Assembly (NCBI GenBank): GCA_035640355.1
Contig: DASQWI010000011.1
Coordinates: 124,001-188,000 of the forward strand
Length of the DNA stretch: 64,000 nucleotides
Source of the DNA: Actinomycetota bacterium
GTDB taxonomy: Bacteria; Actinomycetota; UBA4738; HRBIN12
Direction of reading: 5' to 3'
Under the pieces are notes generated by a model that was not told the origin of the DNA, made no database searches, and was given only the letters and a program-made list of their open reading frames with translations. Shown here piece by piece: positions 51,631 through 60,605 of this stretch. Numbering within the stretch: the stretch's first letter is position 1; every line of letters starts with the position of its first letter. The position numbers and the translations under genes are program-made.

Positions 51631-52611
51631 GTGGTCGATTTCGGTTTCACGCTCTCCGCCGAAGAACAGCAGCCCAGCGAGCTCGTTCGGCTCGCTGGTG
51701 AAGCCGAGCGCGCGGGGTTCTCGTTCGCTACGATCTCGGACCACTTCCACCCGTGGACGTCGACGCAGGGAAACTCTCCATTCGTGTGGTCGGTTCTCGG
51801 CGGGATCGCGTCGGCGACCAAGCGGATCCGCGTCGGCACGGCCGTCACGTGTCCGCTGATCAGGATGCACCCCGCGATCGTTGCGCATGCCGCAGCGACG
51901 GTGGCGGCGATGATGCCGGGCCGGTTCTTCCTCGGGCTTGGAACGGGCGAGAACCTGAACGAGCACGTTACGGGAGCTCGCTGGCCCTCCGCGAGCGAGC
52001 GTCGCGACATGCTCGAGGAGGCCGTTGAGGTGATCCGCGAGCTGTGGGGCGGCGACCTGGTCGACCACCGCAGTCGGTGGTACCGGGTCGTCGATGCGCA
52101 GCTGTTCACGAAGCCCGAGCAACCGCCGCCGATCTACGTCGCCGCGGGTGGGCCGAAGGCCGCCGAGTTCGCCGCTCGTCACGCGGATGGACTCATTGCC
52201 ACGTCCCCCGACCGCGAGCTGCTAGACGCGTTCGAGAATTCAGGCGGGCAGGGCAAGCCGCGATACGCGCAGATCACGGTGTGCTTCGACCGCGACGAAC
52301 GGCAGGCAGTGGAGACGGCGATGAAGTGGTGGCCGACGGCCGCCCTCGAGGGCGAGCTCATGCAGGAGCTCCCGTTGCCGCGTCACTTCGAGCAGGCGGC
52401 GTCGATCGTGGCGGAAGACCAGCTGACGCAGGCGATCGTGTGCGGACCAGATCCAGAACGCCACGTGGAGAAGCTTGGCCAGTACGTCGATGCAGGGTTC
52501 GACCACGTGTTCATCCATCAGGTTGGACCCGATCAGTCGAGCGGGCTCGCCTTCTACGCTCGGGAGATCCTGCCGCGCTTCGACGAGACGCCGTCGCGGA
52601 AGGCCGGATAG
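51631..52611 (+). CDS. LLM-class F420-dependent oxidoreductase
   Basis: This 326-residue luciferase-like monooxygenase fold is of the F420 group related to F420-dependent glucose-6-phosphate dehydrogenase: 'AGFSFATISDHFHPWTSTQG', 'PGRFFLGLGTGENLNEHV', 'LWGGDLVDHRSRWYRV', and 'PIYVAAGGPKAAEFAARHAD'. The substrate is unknown. GTG 51631 follows GGGGAGG at good spacing. It supports F420 use by the host, as does the DDN-family gene at 41151. Confidence 0.85.
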   Translation: MVDFGFTLSAEEQQPSELVRLAGEAERAGFSFATISDHFHPWTSTQGNSPFVWSVLGGIASATKRIRVGTAVTCPLIRMHPAIVAHAAATVAAMMPGRFFLGLGTGENLNEHVTGARWPSASERRDMLEEAVEVIRELWGGDLVDHRSRWYRVVDAQLFTKPEQPPPIYVAAGGPKAAEFAARHADGLIATSPDRELLDAFENSGGQGKPRYAQITVCFDRDERQAVETAMKWWPTAALEGELMQELPLPRHFEQAASIVAEDQLTQAIVCGPDPERHVEKLGQYVDAGFDHVFIHQVGPDQSSGLAFYAREILPRFDETPSRKAG

Positions 52612-52720
52612 TTCGCGCGTTTGCGCGCATTGGGCGGGGGTACTCCTGCTGCTACGGCGGTTTCGTCCGGGTTGTGCGATTAGGGCCGGGGGACGTCGCT
52701 CGTTGCCCGTTCGAGAGGTG

Positions 52721-53056
52721 TCAGTCGCTGGGAAGGTCGTCCGGGGAAGAGACGATGTCGAACACGCGATCCAACCCAGTGAGCGCGAAGACCTTCATCG
52801 GTGAGCCCGATACACCGACGAGAACGAGGCGTCCGTCCCGTTCGCGGACGCGTTTCAGGCATGTCACGAGCGTGCCGAGGCTGCTGGAATCCATGAACCC
52901 GACGCCCGAGAGATCGAGGGCAATGCGAACAGGAGGATCGTCGACGAGCGCGAGGACATGTTCGCGGAGCTGGGGTGACGTGTGGAGGTCGAGCTCGCCG
53001 TTCACACGGATCACGGTCCAGTCGCCCGCGGTCCGGTTCTCGAGCTGTAGGTCCAT
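52721..53056 (-). CDS. STAS-domain anti-sigma factor antagonist
   Basis: This 111-residue RsbV-like protein opens MDLQLENRTAGDWTVIRVNG. The phosphosite is 'GVGFMDSSSLGTLVTC', with serines in the key positions. It is divergent from the anti-sigma/sigma pair at 53136-54358 and is its likely antagonist. Its N-terminus is the template that identifies the STAS remnant at 14903. Confidence 0.9.
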   Translation of the reverse strand: MDLQLENRTAGDWTVIRVNGELDLHTSPQLREHVLALVDDPPVRIALDLSGVGFMDSSSLGTLVTCLKRVRERDGRLVLVGVSGSPMKVFALTGLDRVFDIVSSPDDLPSD

Positions 53057-53135
53057 ACGTCCCTCCGTTGTCGCCGTTCAGCCCGCGCCGCAACGCTATC
53101 CGCATGCGCCGTGGGAGCTGGAGGGGCAAGTATAG

Positions 53136-53552
53136 GTGGTCAGGTCCCTCACCTCGGTGGGCTCTGAGTCCGTTCGGCTGTCCGTGCCGGCACGCGCCGA
53201 GTTCGTCCATGTCCTTCGTTCGGTGACGGCGGCCGTGGCGAGCCGTGTCCCGTTGTCCCTCGACGACGTCGACGATCTGCGGCTCGCCGTCGACGAGGCA
53301 TGCGCGCGCCTAGTCTCGCTCCCGTCCGACCCGACGTCGTTCCGGCTGGACCTCCGAAGCCTTCCCGACCGATTCGAGGTCGTCGTCGCCGTCGACGCCG
53401 CGACGCCAGCGTGGCCGCCGTCGGGGTTCGAGGACACGCTCGCGTGGCGCGTCCTCGGAGGCCTCGCCGAGAGCGTCCGATTCGAGCTGTGGAACGGTGC
53501 GCCCGCGGTCCGGATCGTCAAGCGCTCGATCGTCGGACGCAATGGGCGATGA
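53136..53552 (+). CDS. RsbW-like anti-sigma factor with degenerate ATP site
   Basis: This 138-residue protein is ATGA-coupled to the sigma gene that follows. The N-box equivalent 'LRLAVDEACARLVS' has Arg where kinases have Asn. The G1 region reads 'VAVDAATPAWPPSG', with no DxGxG. It is a clear paralogue of the protein at 14414. It should bind the sigma factor, but phosphorylation of STAS proteins by it looks impossible from these residues. GTG 53136 follows GGAGGGG; GTG 53157 would match the paralogue better. Confidence 0.8.
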   Translation: MVRSLTSVGSESVRLSVPARAEFVHVLRSVTAAVASRVPLSLDDVDDLRLAVDEACARLVSLPSDPTSFRLDLRSLPDRFEVVVAVDAATPAWPPSGFEDTLAWRVLGGLAESVRFELWNGAPAVRIVKRSIVGRNGR

Positions 53553-54358
53553 GCCCATCGCGACCACGCATCCGACACGACGCGCAGGAGCGGGAGCTCT
53601 TCGCGCTTCGTCCCGATGCCGCCGCGCGCGAGGAGCTCGTCCGGAGGTTCCTGCCGCTCGCCGAATACCTGGCGCGCCGCTTCTCCGGGCGCGGTGAGTC
53701 GCATGACGACCTGTTCCAGGTGGCGAGCCTCGGTCTGCTGAACGCGATCGATCGGTTCGACACCGAGCGCGAGGTGCAGTTCACGACGTACGCGGCGGCG
53801 ACGATCGTCGGCGAGATCAAACGGCACTTCCGTGACAAGGGATGGGCCATTCGCGTCCCCCGGCGGCTCCAGGAGGTCGGTCTCCGGATGAACTCGGTCC
53901 TTCCCGAGTTGTCGCAGGAACTCGGCCGCGCACCCACGGTCGAAGAGCTCGCCGCGAAATCCGAAGCCACGCCCGAAGAGATCCTCGAGGCGATGGAGGC
54001 GAGTCAGGCGTACTCGACGAGCTCGCTCGAGGCGCCGGCGGGAGACGATGGTGCCGCTCCGATCGACGTTCTCGGCTCAGAGGACGAATCGATGACGCTC
54101 CTCGAGGAGTGGGCGACCGTCGCGCCCGCTGTTCGCCGGCTACCGAAACGGGAACGGACGGTCCTGTATCTCCGGTTCTTCAGAGGTCTCACTCAATCGG
54201 AGATCGCGCGCGACGTCGGCGTTTCGCAGATGCACGTCAGCCGTATCCTCGCGCAGACCCTGCGAACCCTCCGCGAGACAGTAGGGCCGGCAGATCTGCC
54301 GGCCGCCCTCGAAGACCTCTCGAACGAGGACGACGCGGCGTCGGCCGAAAGGGCCTAA
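53549..54358 (+). CDS. SigB/SigF-family RNA polymerase sigma factor
   Basis: This 269-residue group 3 sigma factor has 'GRGESHDDLFQVASLGLLNA' and 'VQFTTYAAATIVGEIKRHFR' (region 2), 'TQSEIARDVGVSQMHVSRIL' (region 4). A 30-residue acidic C-terminal extension ('ALEDLSNEDDAASAERA') is absent in the paralogue at 13689. The start overlaps the anti-sigma stop. It ends two bases before the convergent CBS gene. Confidence 0.93.
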   Translation: MSPSRPRIRHDAQERELFALRPDAAAREELVRRFLPLAEYLARRFSGRGESHDDLFQVASLGLLNAIDRFDTEREVQFTTYAAATIVGEIKRHFRDKGWAIRVPRRLQEVGLRMNSVLPELSQELGRAPTVEELAAKSEATPEEILEAMEASQAYSTSSLEAPAGDDGAAPIDVLGSEDESMTLLEEWATVAPAVRRLPKRERTVLYLRFFRGLTQSEIARDVGVSQMHVSRILAQTLRTLRETVGPADLPAALEDLSNEDDAASAERA

Positions 54359-54360
54359 CT

Positions 54361-54873
54361 TCAGGACGCCTCTCGGCGTTTGCGGGCGTCGTTGCGGCGA
54401 ACGCGTTCGGGCGTACCTCGCGCCGGTCCGCTCTGCGGCGCATCCGTGGTGTTCGGCGACTCCGAAACGTCGTGCAGTGCCTCGCCGACGGCGCGCTTCG
54501 ACGCGTCCGCCACCGCGATGTCGCCGAGGGCAAGGATCCCGACCAGCTTCCCTTCCTTGACGACGGGGAGCCGGCGGACCTTGTTCTCCGCCATCAGGTC
54601 GCGCGCGTCGCTGACGTTCGTGTCCGGCGTCGTGGTGATGACGTTCCTCGTCGCGACGTCGCCAAGCTTCATCTCGCGGGGGTCCTGTTGTTTGGCGATG
54701 ATTCGGAGGACGAGGTCTCGGTCGGTCACGAGGCCGACGAGTTTCCCATCCTCGTCCGCAAGTGGGATTACGCCCACGTCGTACTGCTCCATCAGACCGG
54801 CCGCGTCGGCAATGGTCCGGTCCGGGCTCAGTGTCTTGGGCGCCTCGGTCATGATGTGTCGAACAAGGATCAT
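54361..54873 (-). CDS. Two-CBS-domain protein with basic tail
   Basis: The protein has 170 residues. The CBS pair has 'HIMTEAPKTLSPDRTIADAA' and 'VATRNVITTTPDTNVSDARD', with 'GLVTDRDLVLRI' between. A 45-residue charged tail follows ('RGTPERVRRNDARKRREAS'). Such proteins sense adenine nucleotides. It converges on the sigma factor gene. A second CBS protein is at 24230. Confidence 0.88.
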   Translation of the reverse strand: MILVRHIMTEAPKTLSPDRTIADAAGLMEQYDVGVIPLADEDGKLVGLVTDRDLVLRIIAKQQDPREMKLGDVATRNVITTTPDTNVSDARDLMAENKVRRLPVVKEGKLVGILALGDIAVADASKRAVGEALHDVSESPNTTDAPQSGPARGTPERVRRNDARKRREAS

Positions 54874-54983
54874 GGCTCATCCCCCTTCGCTCACGGCGAG
54901 CAAGCCCGTGCCTTGTGCCTACCCCGAGCCGCTCGGCCGGAAACGACGCTTCGGACGGTTGTCGCGCCGGGTGCCCGGGAACG

Positions 54984-55229
54984 ATGTCGGCAGCCGAACA
55001 GCAGAACAGTAGAGGAGACCGGGACGTGTCGTCGAACGGCGTTGAGCGACTTCGTGAAAAGCGCGGCGATCAGGAGGTGACGTTCGCGGACGTAGCCGAC
55101 CACCTCGAGGATTTCGTGAACCGCCACCCCGAATCGCAGGAGACGATCGACAAGCTCGCCTCGTTCATCGCCGGGGTCGAGGACGTCGACCATCAACATC
55201 GAGAGGAGGGTTCGACACTCGATCGCTAG
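54984..55229 (+). CDS. Small hypothetical helical protein
   Basis: This 81-residue charged, helical protein has 'DQEVTFADVADHLEDFVNRH' as its core. No family recognised. The ATG at 54984 begins MSAAEQQNSRG; GGGA precedes it. It is divergent from the CBS gene and converges on the hemerythrin gene. Confidence 0.5.
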   Translation: MSAAEQQNSRGDRDVSSNGVERLREKRGDQEVTFADVADHLEDFVNRHPESQETIDKLASFIAGVEDVDHQHREEGSTLDR

Positions 55230-55256
55230 GCAAGGTCTCCTCGCGGATTCGCTGGG

Positions 55257-55700
55257 TCAGGCGGCGAGTCCGGCCCGTTTGCGAGCCTGCATCCGCTCGC
55301 CAAGCTCCTCGAGTGTGTCCTTGTCGAAGACCTGACGAGCCTGCTTGAACATCTCCCCTTCTTCTTCCTCGATGTGATGCTCCAGGTTCTCCTTCATCAC
55401 CGTGAACTTCGCGATCCACGTCTCGTCCTCGACGGGCGTCTGCTCAATCTCCGACATGATCATGTCGACGACACCGTGCTCCTCGTATGCCTCGAGCGCG
55501 ATCTCTCGCGTCTTCGCGTGCTCCTTTAGCGCGGGGTAGAAGATCTCCTCCTCGATGGCCTCGTGGATCGTGAGCTCCTGCTTGAGCCTCGCGAGCTCAC
55601 TCGTACGGGTCTTCACAGCTCGCTCCGTCGTGGACTCGATGTCCGACAGCAACTTCTCGACCTTCTCGTGGTCTTCTTTCAGGAGCTTCAGCGCGTCCAC
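55257..55700 (-). CDS. Hemerythrin HHE-domain protein
   Basis: This 147-residue four-helix bundle has the iron-binding pattern 'KEDHEKVEKLL', 'LTIHEAIEEEIFYP', 'EEHGVVDMI' and 'LEHHIEEEEGEMF'. It binds a di-iron centre and may sense or store oxygen, or respond to oxidative stress. GAAGGAGGG precedes the ATG at 55700. Confidence 0.9.
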   Translation of the reverse strand: MDALKLLKEDHEKVEKLLSDIESTTERAVKTRTSELARLKQELTIHEAIEEEIFYPALKEHAKTREIALEAYEEHGVVDMIMSEIEQTPVEDETWIAKFTVMKENLEHHIEEEEGEMFKQARQVFDKDTLEELGERMQARKRAGLAA

Positions 55701-55874
55701 GGTCCCTCCTTCGTTCGTGCCCGATACCCTTTTGCTCGGGGCGGCCGTGCGCGCTGTGTGGTTGGCGCACGATCAACCGCTGCGTGCGTACCCACACGTG
55801 CGCGCAGCTACGCCTGTTTGCGTGTTTGTCCGGGGCGATTTGAAGGGAACAGTCGCGCCGGAGGCGATTGAAAG

Positions 55875-56909
55875 ATGCCGCTCCGGAGGGCGACCATCGA
55901 CGGTCCGGCGATCTCGCGACGCCGGCGCGGGCGAGGGTTCTCGTACGTCGGCCCGTACGGGCCTGTGACCGACGCCGAGGCGCTCGAGCGCATCCGCGCC
56001 TTGGTCATCCCGCCCGCATGGACGGATGTGCGGATCAGCCCTGATCCGCTCGGGCACATCCAGGCCGTGGGGATGGATGCTGCCGGGCGGCGGCAGTACC
56101 TGTATCACGCTGATTGGCGCGTTCGCCGCGACGAAGAGAAGTTCGAGCGCATGGTCGAGTTCGCCCATACGCTCCCCATCCTGCGCGAGCGCGTCTCGGC
56201 AGACCTGTCGCTCCGAGGAGTTCCGAAGCCTCGCGCGTTGGCGTGCGCCGTTCGTCTGCTCGATCACGCGTTCTTCCGCGTGGGGTCCGAGGCCTACGCC
56301 CGTCAGAACGGCTCGTTCGGTCTGGCAACAGTCCGCAAGGAGCACGTCACCGTCCGCCGCGATCTCGTCGTTTTCGACTTCGTTGCGAAGAGCGGCAAGC
56401 GGCACGTGCAGGAGATCGCCGACGTTGACCTTCTCCCGGTTGTCCGAACCATGCGGCGGCGTCGCAACGGCGGCCACGAGCTGCTCGCGTACCGCGAAGG
56501 CGACCGCTGGCGCGACATCCGATCGAGCGACATCAACGAGTACATCCGCGATGCGGCGGGTGGCGACTTCTCCGCCAAAGACTTCCGCACGTGGCACGCG
56601 ACCGTGCTCGCGGCTGTGCACCTCGCGATCGGCCACGCCGAGTCGACATCGCTCACGTCGCGGCGGCGGGTCGTCTCGGGAGCCGTGCGTGAGGTGGCGG
56701 GATTCCTCGGCAACACGCCCGCCGTCGCTCGCGCCTCGTACATCGACCCGCGAGTGATCGCACGGTTCGAGGAGGGCGTCACGATCGGCGGGACACTCGC
56801 GGGACTCCAGACGGACGACCCGACCGACCCCGAGATCCGCGCGAGTGCGGAGGCGGCGGTCTTGGAGTTGCTCGAGGCCGACCCGTCAACGCACGCGCAG
56901 GCTGCGTGA
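55875..56909 (+). CDS. Bacterial DNA topoisomerase IB
   Basis: This 344-residue enzyme is of the small poxvirus/Deinococcus-like type IB class, which relaxes supercoils through a 3'-phosphotyrosine. The N-terminal 'GRGFSYVGPYGPVTDAEALE' is typical. The catalytic domain has 'GSFGLATVRKEHVTV', 'KDFRTWHATVLAA' and the active Tyr in 'VARASYIDPRVI'. Start ATG 55875; no strong ribosome binding site. It stands alone. Confidence 0.92.
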   Translation: MPLRRATIDGPAISRRRRGRGFSYVGPYGPVTDAEALERIRALVIPPAWTDVRISPDPLGHIQAVGMDAAGRRQYLYHADWRVRRDEEKFERMVEFAHTLPILRERVSADLSLRGVPKPRALACAVRLLDHAFFRVGSEAYARQNGSFGLATVRKEHVTVRRDLVVFDFVAKSGKRHVQEIADVDLLPVVRTMRRRRNGGHELLAYREGDRWRDIRSSDINEYIRDAAGGDFSAKDFRTWHATVLAAVHLAIGHAESTSLTSRRRVVSGAVREVAGFLGNTPAVARASYIDPRVIARFEEGVTIGGTLAGLQTDDPTDPEIRASAEAAVLELLEADPSTHAQAA

Positions 56910-56954
56910 CCGTTTGCCCCGCCGAGAGCCGGGGTACACGTCAGTTCCTACTGA

Positions 56955-57626
56955 ATGGGGGGTTTCATGCTCGCGCCCGAGCCGGCCGAGAACGTGACGA
57001 CGATCCCCGAAGCCAATGAGCCGCGCGATTGGGACGTCTTGCTCGGTGTCCTGGACGAAACGATGCAGACGCTGCGCGATGCCGGCATCCCGTTCCTTCT
57101 GATCGGGGGCATCGGGTCGGCAGTCTTCGGGCGCGACCGAGGGACCCGCGACATCGACCTGTTCGTTCGACCGGAGAACGCGAAGAAGGTGCTCGAGCTT
57201 CTCGGCGAGCGCGACTACAGCACGAAGGTCGAGTACGAGCATTGGCTCTACAAGGCCCTCAAGCACGACGTGCTCGTCGACGTCATCTTCCGCTCCTCTC
57301 GCGACATCCTGCTCGACGAAGAGATGCTGCGGCGCGGCCGAACGATGCGATTCCGCGGGCGCGAGGTTCCCGTGGCACCGCCGGAAGATCTCATGGTCAT
57401 GAAGGCGATCGCGGCGAGCGAGGACACGCCGCGGTACTGGTACGACGCGATTGCGATCATCGCCGCCGCCGAGCTCGATTGGGACTATGTGTTGGCGCGA
57501 GCACGCCAACACGGCGCCCGCCGGATCCTCAGCCTGTTGCTGTTCGCCGACTCCGTCGACCTCGTGGTGCCGCGGGGTCCGATCGAGACGCTCTACGAGG
57601 CCGTGAGTTCGAGAAGGACGGCCTAA
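56955..57626 (+). CDS. Nucleotidyltransferase-fold protein
   Basis: This 223-residue protein has the polymerase-beta-like motif 'LLIGGIGSAVFG' with 'GTRDIDLFV' (two acidic residues) and a third Asp in 'DVLVDVIF'. This resembles DUF6036/AbiEii-type nucleotidyltransferases, some of which are toxins, but no antitoxin gene lies beside it. Substrate unknown. ATG 56955 or 56967. Its TAA overlaps the start of the BON gene. Confidence 0.7.
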   Translation: MGGFMLAPEPAENVTTIPEANEPRDWDVLLGVLDETMQTLRDAGIPFLLIGGIGSAVFGRDRGTRDIDLFVRPENAKKVLELLGERDYSTKVEYEHWLYKALKHDVLVDVIFRSSRDILLDEEMLRRGRTMRFRGREVPVAPPEDLMVMKAIAASEDTPRYWYDAIAIIAAAELDWDYVLARARQHGARRILSLLLFADSVDLVVPRGPIETLYEAVSSRRTA

Positions 57627-57880
57627 TGTCCGAACCCGCCGATCCGTACGCCGCTGCGCACGTTCAGGAGGCGTTGGCTCGTGACAGCAGGGTGAACGAG
57701 CCGGAGCTCGAAGTGCAGGTCGTCGGGGGGCGCGTATTCGTCACCGGCGTTGTCCCGACGGACGAACGCAGGCGTGCGATCGAAGACGTCGTGCACGAGT
57801 GTTGTCCGGACCTCCGCGTCGAGAACAAGACCACGGTTGCGCGATACCCCGAGACGGGCGAGACGGAGCGCGTTCGGTGA
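57626..57880 (+). CDS. BON-domain protein
   Basis: This 84-residue single BON domain has 'HVQEALARDSRVNEPELEVQ' then 'VVGGRVFVTGVVPTDERRRA', the usual phospholipid- or polymer-binding fold, but no signal peptide, so it is cytoplasmic. It overlaps the previous stop by one base and the next start by four, so three genes form one operon. Confidence 0.75.
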   Translation: MSEPADPYAAAHVQEALARDSRVNEPELEVQVVGGRVFVTGVVPTDERRRAIEDVVHECCPDLRVENKTTVARYPETGETERVR

Positions 57881-58647
57881 TCCGCGTCGCCGCGGTCGGC
57901 GACGTCCACGTCGGCCCGGACTCGGCGGACATCGTCCGCGAACAGCTTGCTTCGGTGCGCGACCGCGCCGACGTGCTCCTCCTCGCCGGCGACCTCACGA
58001 AGTCGGGTGCACCGGACGAGGCCGAAGCGCTCGCCGATGTGCTTCAGGACGTGCAGCTTGACGTCGTCGGAGTCTTGGGCAACCACGATCACCACTCGGA
58101 TCAGCAACACGCCGTCGCGCGCATCCTTCGTGACGTGGGCGTCGTGATCCTCGAGGGCGATGGGACACTCATCGAGACCGAGAACGGCACCATCGGCATC
58201 GCCGGCGTGAAGGGATTCGGCGGCGGTTTCGCGGGTGCCTCGGCGTCGGAGTTCGGCGAGCAAGAGATGAAGGTGTTCATCCGACACACCAAGGAGCGCG
58301 CCGACGCGCTCGAGCGCGCGCTCGCCGCCCTCGACTCGGATGTCCGGATCGCCTTGATGCACTACTCACCGGTGCGCGAGACCCTGCAGGGGGAGCCGCC
58401 CGAGATCTTCCCCTTCCTGGGCAGCTACCTGCTCGCCGAGGCGATCGACCGTGCGGGCGCGGATCTCGCCATCCACGGTCACGCGCACCGCGGACGGGAG
58501 CACGGTCTCACGCCGGCCGGCGTCAACGTGCGCAACGTTGCACAGACGGTCATCCGCCAGGGGTACGCGGTCTACGAGTTCGAGACGTCGAGCTCGCGCC
58601 GGCGCCCCGTCGTCGGTGTGACGAGCTCGCCAGCCGTGGCCGACTGA
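57877..58647 (+). CDS. Calcineurin-like metallophosphoesterase
   Basis: The protein has 256 residues. Motifs in order: 'AAVGDVHVG' (D, H), 'LLLAGDLTKSG' (GDxx), 'VLGNHDHHSD' (GNHD), 'ALMHYSPV' and 'IHGHAHRG' (GHxH). It uses two metals to cleave phosphoesters; the substrate is unknown. GTG 57877 overlaps the BON stop (GTGA). Confidence 0.87.
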   Translation: MIRVAAVGDVHVGPDSADIVREQLASVRDRADVLLLAGDLTKSGAPDEAEALADVLQDVQLDVVGVLGNHDHHSDQQHAVARILRDVGVVILEGDGTLIETENGTIGIAGVKGFGGGFAGASASEFGEQEMKVFIRHTKERADALERALAALDSDVRIALMHYSPVRETLQGEPPEIFPFLGSYLLAEAIDRAGADLAIHGHAHRGREHGLTPAGVNVRNVAQTVIRQGYAVYEFETSSSRRRPVVGVTSSPAVAD

Positions 58648-58678
58648 GCGAGTCAAGCGGCGTCAATCAGCGTGGGGC

Positions 58679-59071
58679 TCACGGCATGTCCCCGTCTTCG
58701 TTTCGCGAAGGTGTTTCGGCCAAGTGCGCGTGCTCGACGCAGAATCGGGCGGCGGGGCGCGCGCGCAACCGGTCGGCGTCGATCGCACGACCGCATGCCT
58801 CACACGTCCCGAACTCGCCCCTCTCGAGTCGCTCGATGGCACGGTCGACGTCCGCGAGGCGGGCGTCGACGTGCTCGAGAATAGTGATGTCGCCTTCCAC
58901 GAGGCCCAGATCCGCGTCGGGCGCTCGTTCATGAACATCCTGCAGCTCGATCACGGCGTCGGGCGACGATGGACCGTCGCCGTGTTCGAGCGCGACACGT
59001 ATCTGTTGCAGGCGTGCCCGCTCCTCTTGGAGGAGAGTCCGCGCCTCGTCACGCTCGAGTGACGGTCTCAT
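58679..59071 (-). CDS. DksA/TraR-like zinc-finger protein
   Basis: This 130-residue protein has a helical coiled-coil N-terminal 85 residues with paired acidic residues, then 'GTCEACGRAIDADRLRARP' and 'ARFCVEHAHL'. The finger is C-x2-C-x17-C-x2-H, the last cysteine of DksA being His. Relatives act in the RNA polymerase secondary channel. ATG 59071 chosen. Confidence 0.82.
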   Translation of the reverse strand: MRPSLERDEARTLLQEERARLQQIRVALEHGDGPSSPDAVIELQDVHERAPDADLGLVEGDITILEHVDARLADVDRAIERLERGEFGTCEACGRAIDADRLRARPAARFCVEHAHLAETPSRNEDGDMP

Positions 59072-59111
59072 CGCCGGCCTCGACGCTGGTGAGGCCCCTC
59101 ACGCGTCGCTA

Positions 59112-59255
59112 TCAGATCCAGCGACGCCTGCGGCGCGGACCGGCGGGCCGGCGAACGATGACCCGGCGGCCGCCGCCACCGGCGCGCCCGCGGAAGAGCA
59201 GCAACAGGAACAACACGGCGGCGATCGCGATCACGACCCACACCCATGGCTCCAT
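59112..59255 (-). CDS. 47-residue single-span membrane protein with arginine tail
   Basis: MEPWVWVVIAIAAVLFLLLL forms one membrane helix, followed by a Gly/Arg-rich cytosolic tail (RRVIVRRPAGPRRRRRWI). GGAAGGAG lies about eight bases before the ATG at 59255. Function unknown. It lies downstream of the YihY gene on the same strand. Confidence 0.6.
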   Translation of the reverse strand: MEPWVWVVIAIAAVLFLLLLFRGRAGGGGRRVIVRRPAGPRRRRRWI

Positions 59256-59353
59256 GTCGGGTCTCCTTCCTTCCCTCGGTGACTGTTCCTCGTGGCCAGC
59301 CGTACCCATCGTCGACGTGCCCGAACCCCGAGCGATCCGGCTGCCGGCGTCCG

Positions 59354-60424
59354 TCAGGTCCCGCCCCGCCCGGGGCCGTCGTCGGTCTCGTCGAAGTCCA
59401 CGTGGACCTGTTCGCGAGGCCGGGCCGCTTCTTCGGTCGCCTGCGCGGCGAGCGATTCCTTGTCGGACTTGCTGAGCGGCGGAGCCTGGAGGCTCCTCGG
59501 CCACAGGCGCCTCGCGAGCACGACGTTGAGCTCGGCCGACAGCAGCATCAGCTGGGCCCCGACGTAGATCCACGACAGGAGGCCGAGCACGATCCCGAAG
59601 AAACCGTAGAGCGCCTCGGAGCCGCGTAACTGTCGGTCTACGAGCCAGGCGCCAAGCGCGAGCAACGCCATCCACACGGCGGACGACAGGAGCGCACCCG
59701 GCACGACGTCTCGCCACCGGATCCGCGCGACGGTGAGGTATCGGAACGCCGAGCCGATGACGAGGGCGTTCAGCACGAACGTCGCGGCGATGGTGACGAT
59801 CCGGAGCGCCCAGCCGAACGACCCGCCGGTTGTCCCCAGTCCAGCAAGCACGCTCGATGTGATGATCGCCGCGCCGAAGACGAACAGCGCGAGGAATGCG
59901 CGCAGGCGTCCCTTGAGGAAGTTCGGCCGCGATCGCCTCGGCACGTCCCACAACTCGTCCATCGCCGTCTGCAGGGTGAGGAGCACGCCCATGCCGGCCC
60001 ACAGGGAACCGACGATCCCGATGGCGAGCGCCGTGAACGAGCCCTCGATCTTCCCGAGGTTGTTCCGGATCGTTTCGCCGATGATGGGGAACTGCGCGAG
60101 CGCCGATTCGAGGATCCGTTCCTGAAGCTCCTGGTTGCCCTGCAACACGAATCCCAGGATCGTCGTGAACACGAGTAGGAGCGGGAACAGCGAGAAGAAC
60201 CCGTAGTACGCGATCAGAGCGGCCCAGTGGCCGCCCTGATCGTCGCCGAACTTCTTGAACACGGCGATCGGAACCGCCAGCAGCGCGCGGCGGCGCTGGA
60301 TCTCGTCGGCCGCCGTTGTGAGCGTGTTGATGCGGCCGCCGATCCCGCCGCCGGAAGCGGGAGCCCCAGGGCCGTCCTCGCGCCCGGGGCTTTCCTGGTT
60401 GCTTCGGTCGCTTCTCGACGTCAC
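59354..60424 (-). CDS. YihY/BrkB-family membrane protein
   Basis: The protein is about 356 residues, with six membrane segments and the family start 'HWAALIAYYGFFSLFPLLLV'. 'DVPRRSRPNFLKGRLRAFLA' and 'FRYLTVARIRWRDVVPGALL' are conserved loops. The C-terminal 50 residues are acidic and cytosolic. YihY proteins are often annotated as ribonuclease BN in error; their role is unknown. GTG 60424 is proposed; a longer in-frame start at 60613 would overlap the divergent gene. Confidence 0.85.
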   Translation of the reverse strand: MTSRSDRSNQESPGREDGPGAPASGGGIGGRINTLTTAADEIQRRRALLAVPIAVFKKFGDDQGGHWAALIAYYGFFSLFPLLLVFTTILGFVLQGNQELQERILESALAQFPIIGETIRNNLGKIEGSFTALAIGIVGSLWAGMGVLLTLQTAMDELWDVPRRSRPNFLKGRLRAFLALFVFGAAIITSSVLAGLGTTGGSFGWALRIVTIAATFVLNALVIGSAFRYLTVARIRWRDVVPGALLSSAVWMALLALGAWLVDRQLRGSEALYGFFGIVLGLLSWIYVGAQLMLLSAELNVVLARRLWPRSLQAPPLSKSDKESLAAQATEEAARPREQVHVDFDETDDGPGRGGT

Positions 60425-60605
60425 CGCCACCCACTGGTTGTACGCCGTCCGCGCCGGCTCGTTCTCGTCGATCGTCTCACCGATGACGGAGATACGCGAA
60501 CCGCCTTCCCACCCTCCGACCGCCCATCTGGGCGGGACGGACGCGACGCGTAGCACGGGGAGGTGACGGGTAGGGAAAGTGCGAGACCTTGAAAGGAGGT
60601 CGGAT

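Noticed and set aside
56955-57880. Toxin-antitoxin pair
   Set aside because: The nucleotidyltransferase is followed by a BON-domain protein, not an antitoxin-like DNA-binding protein, and the operon includes a phosphoesterase.
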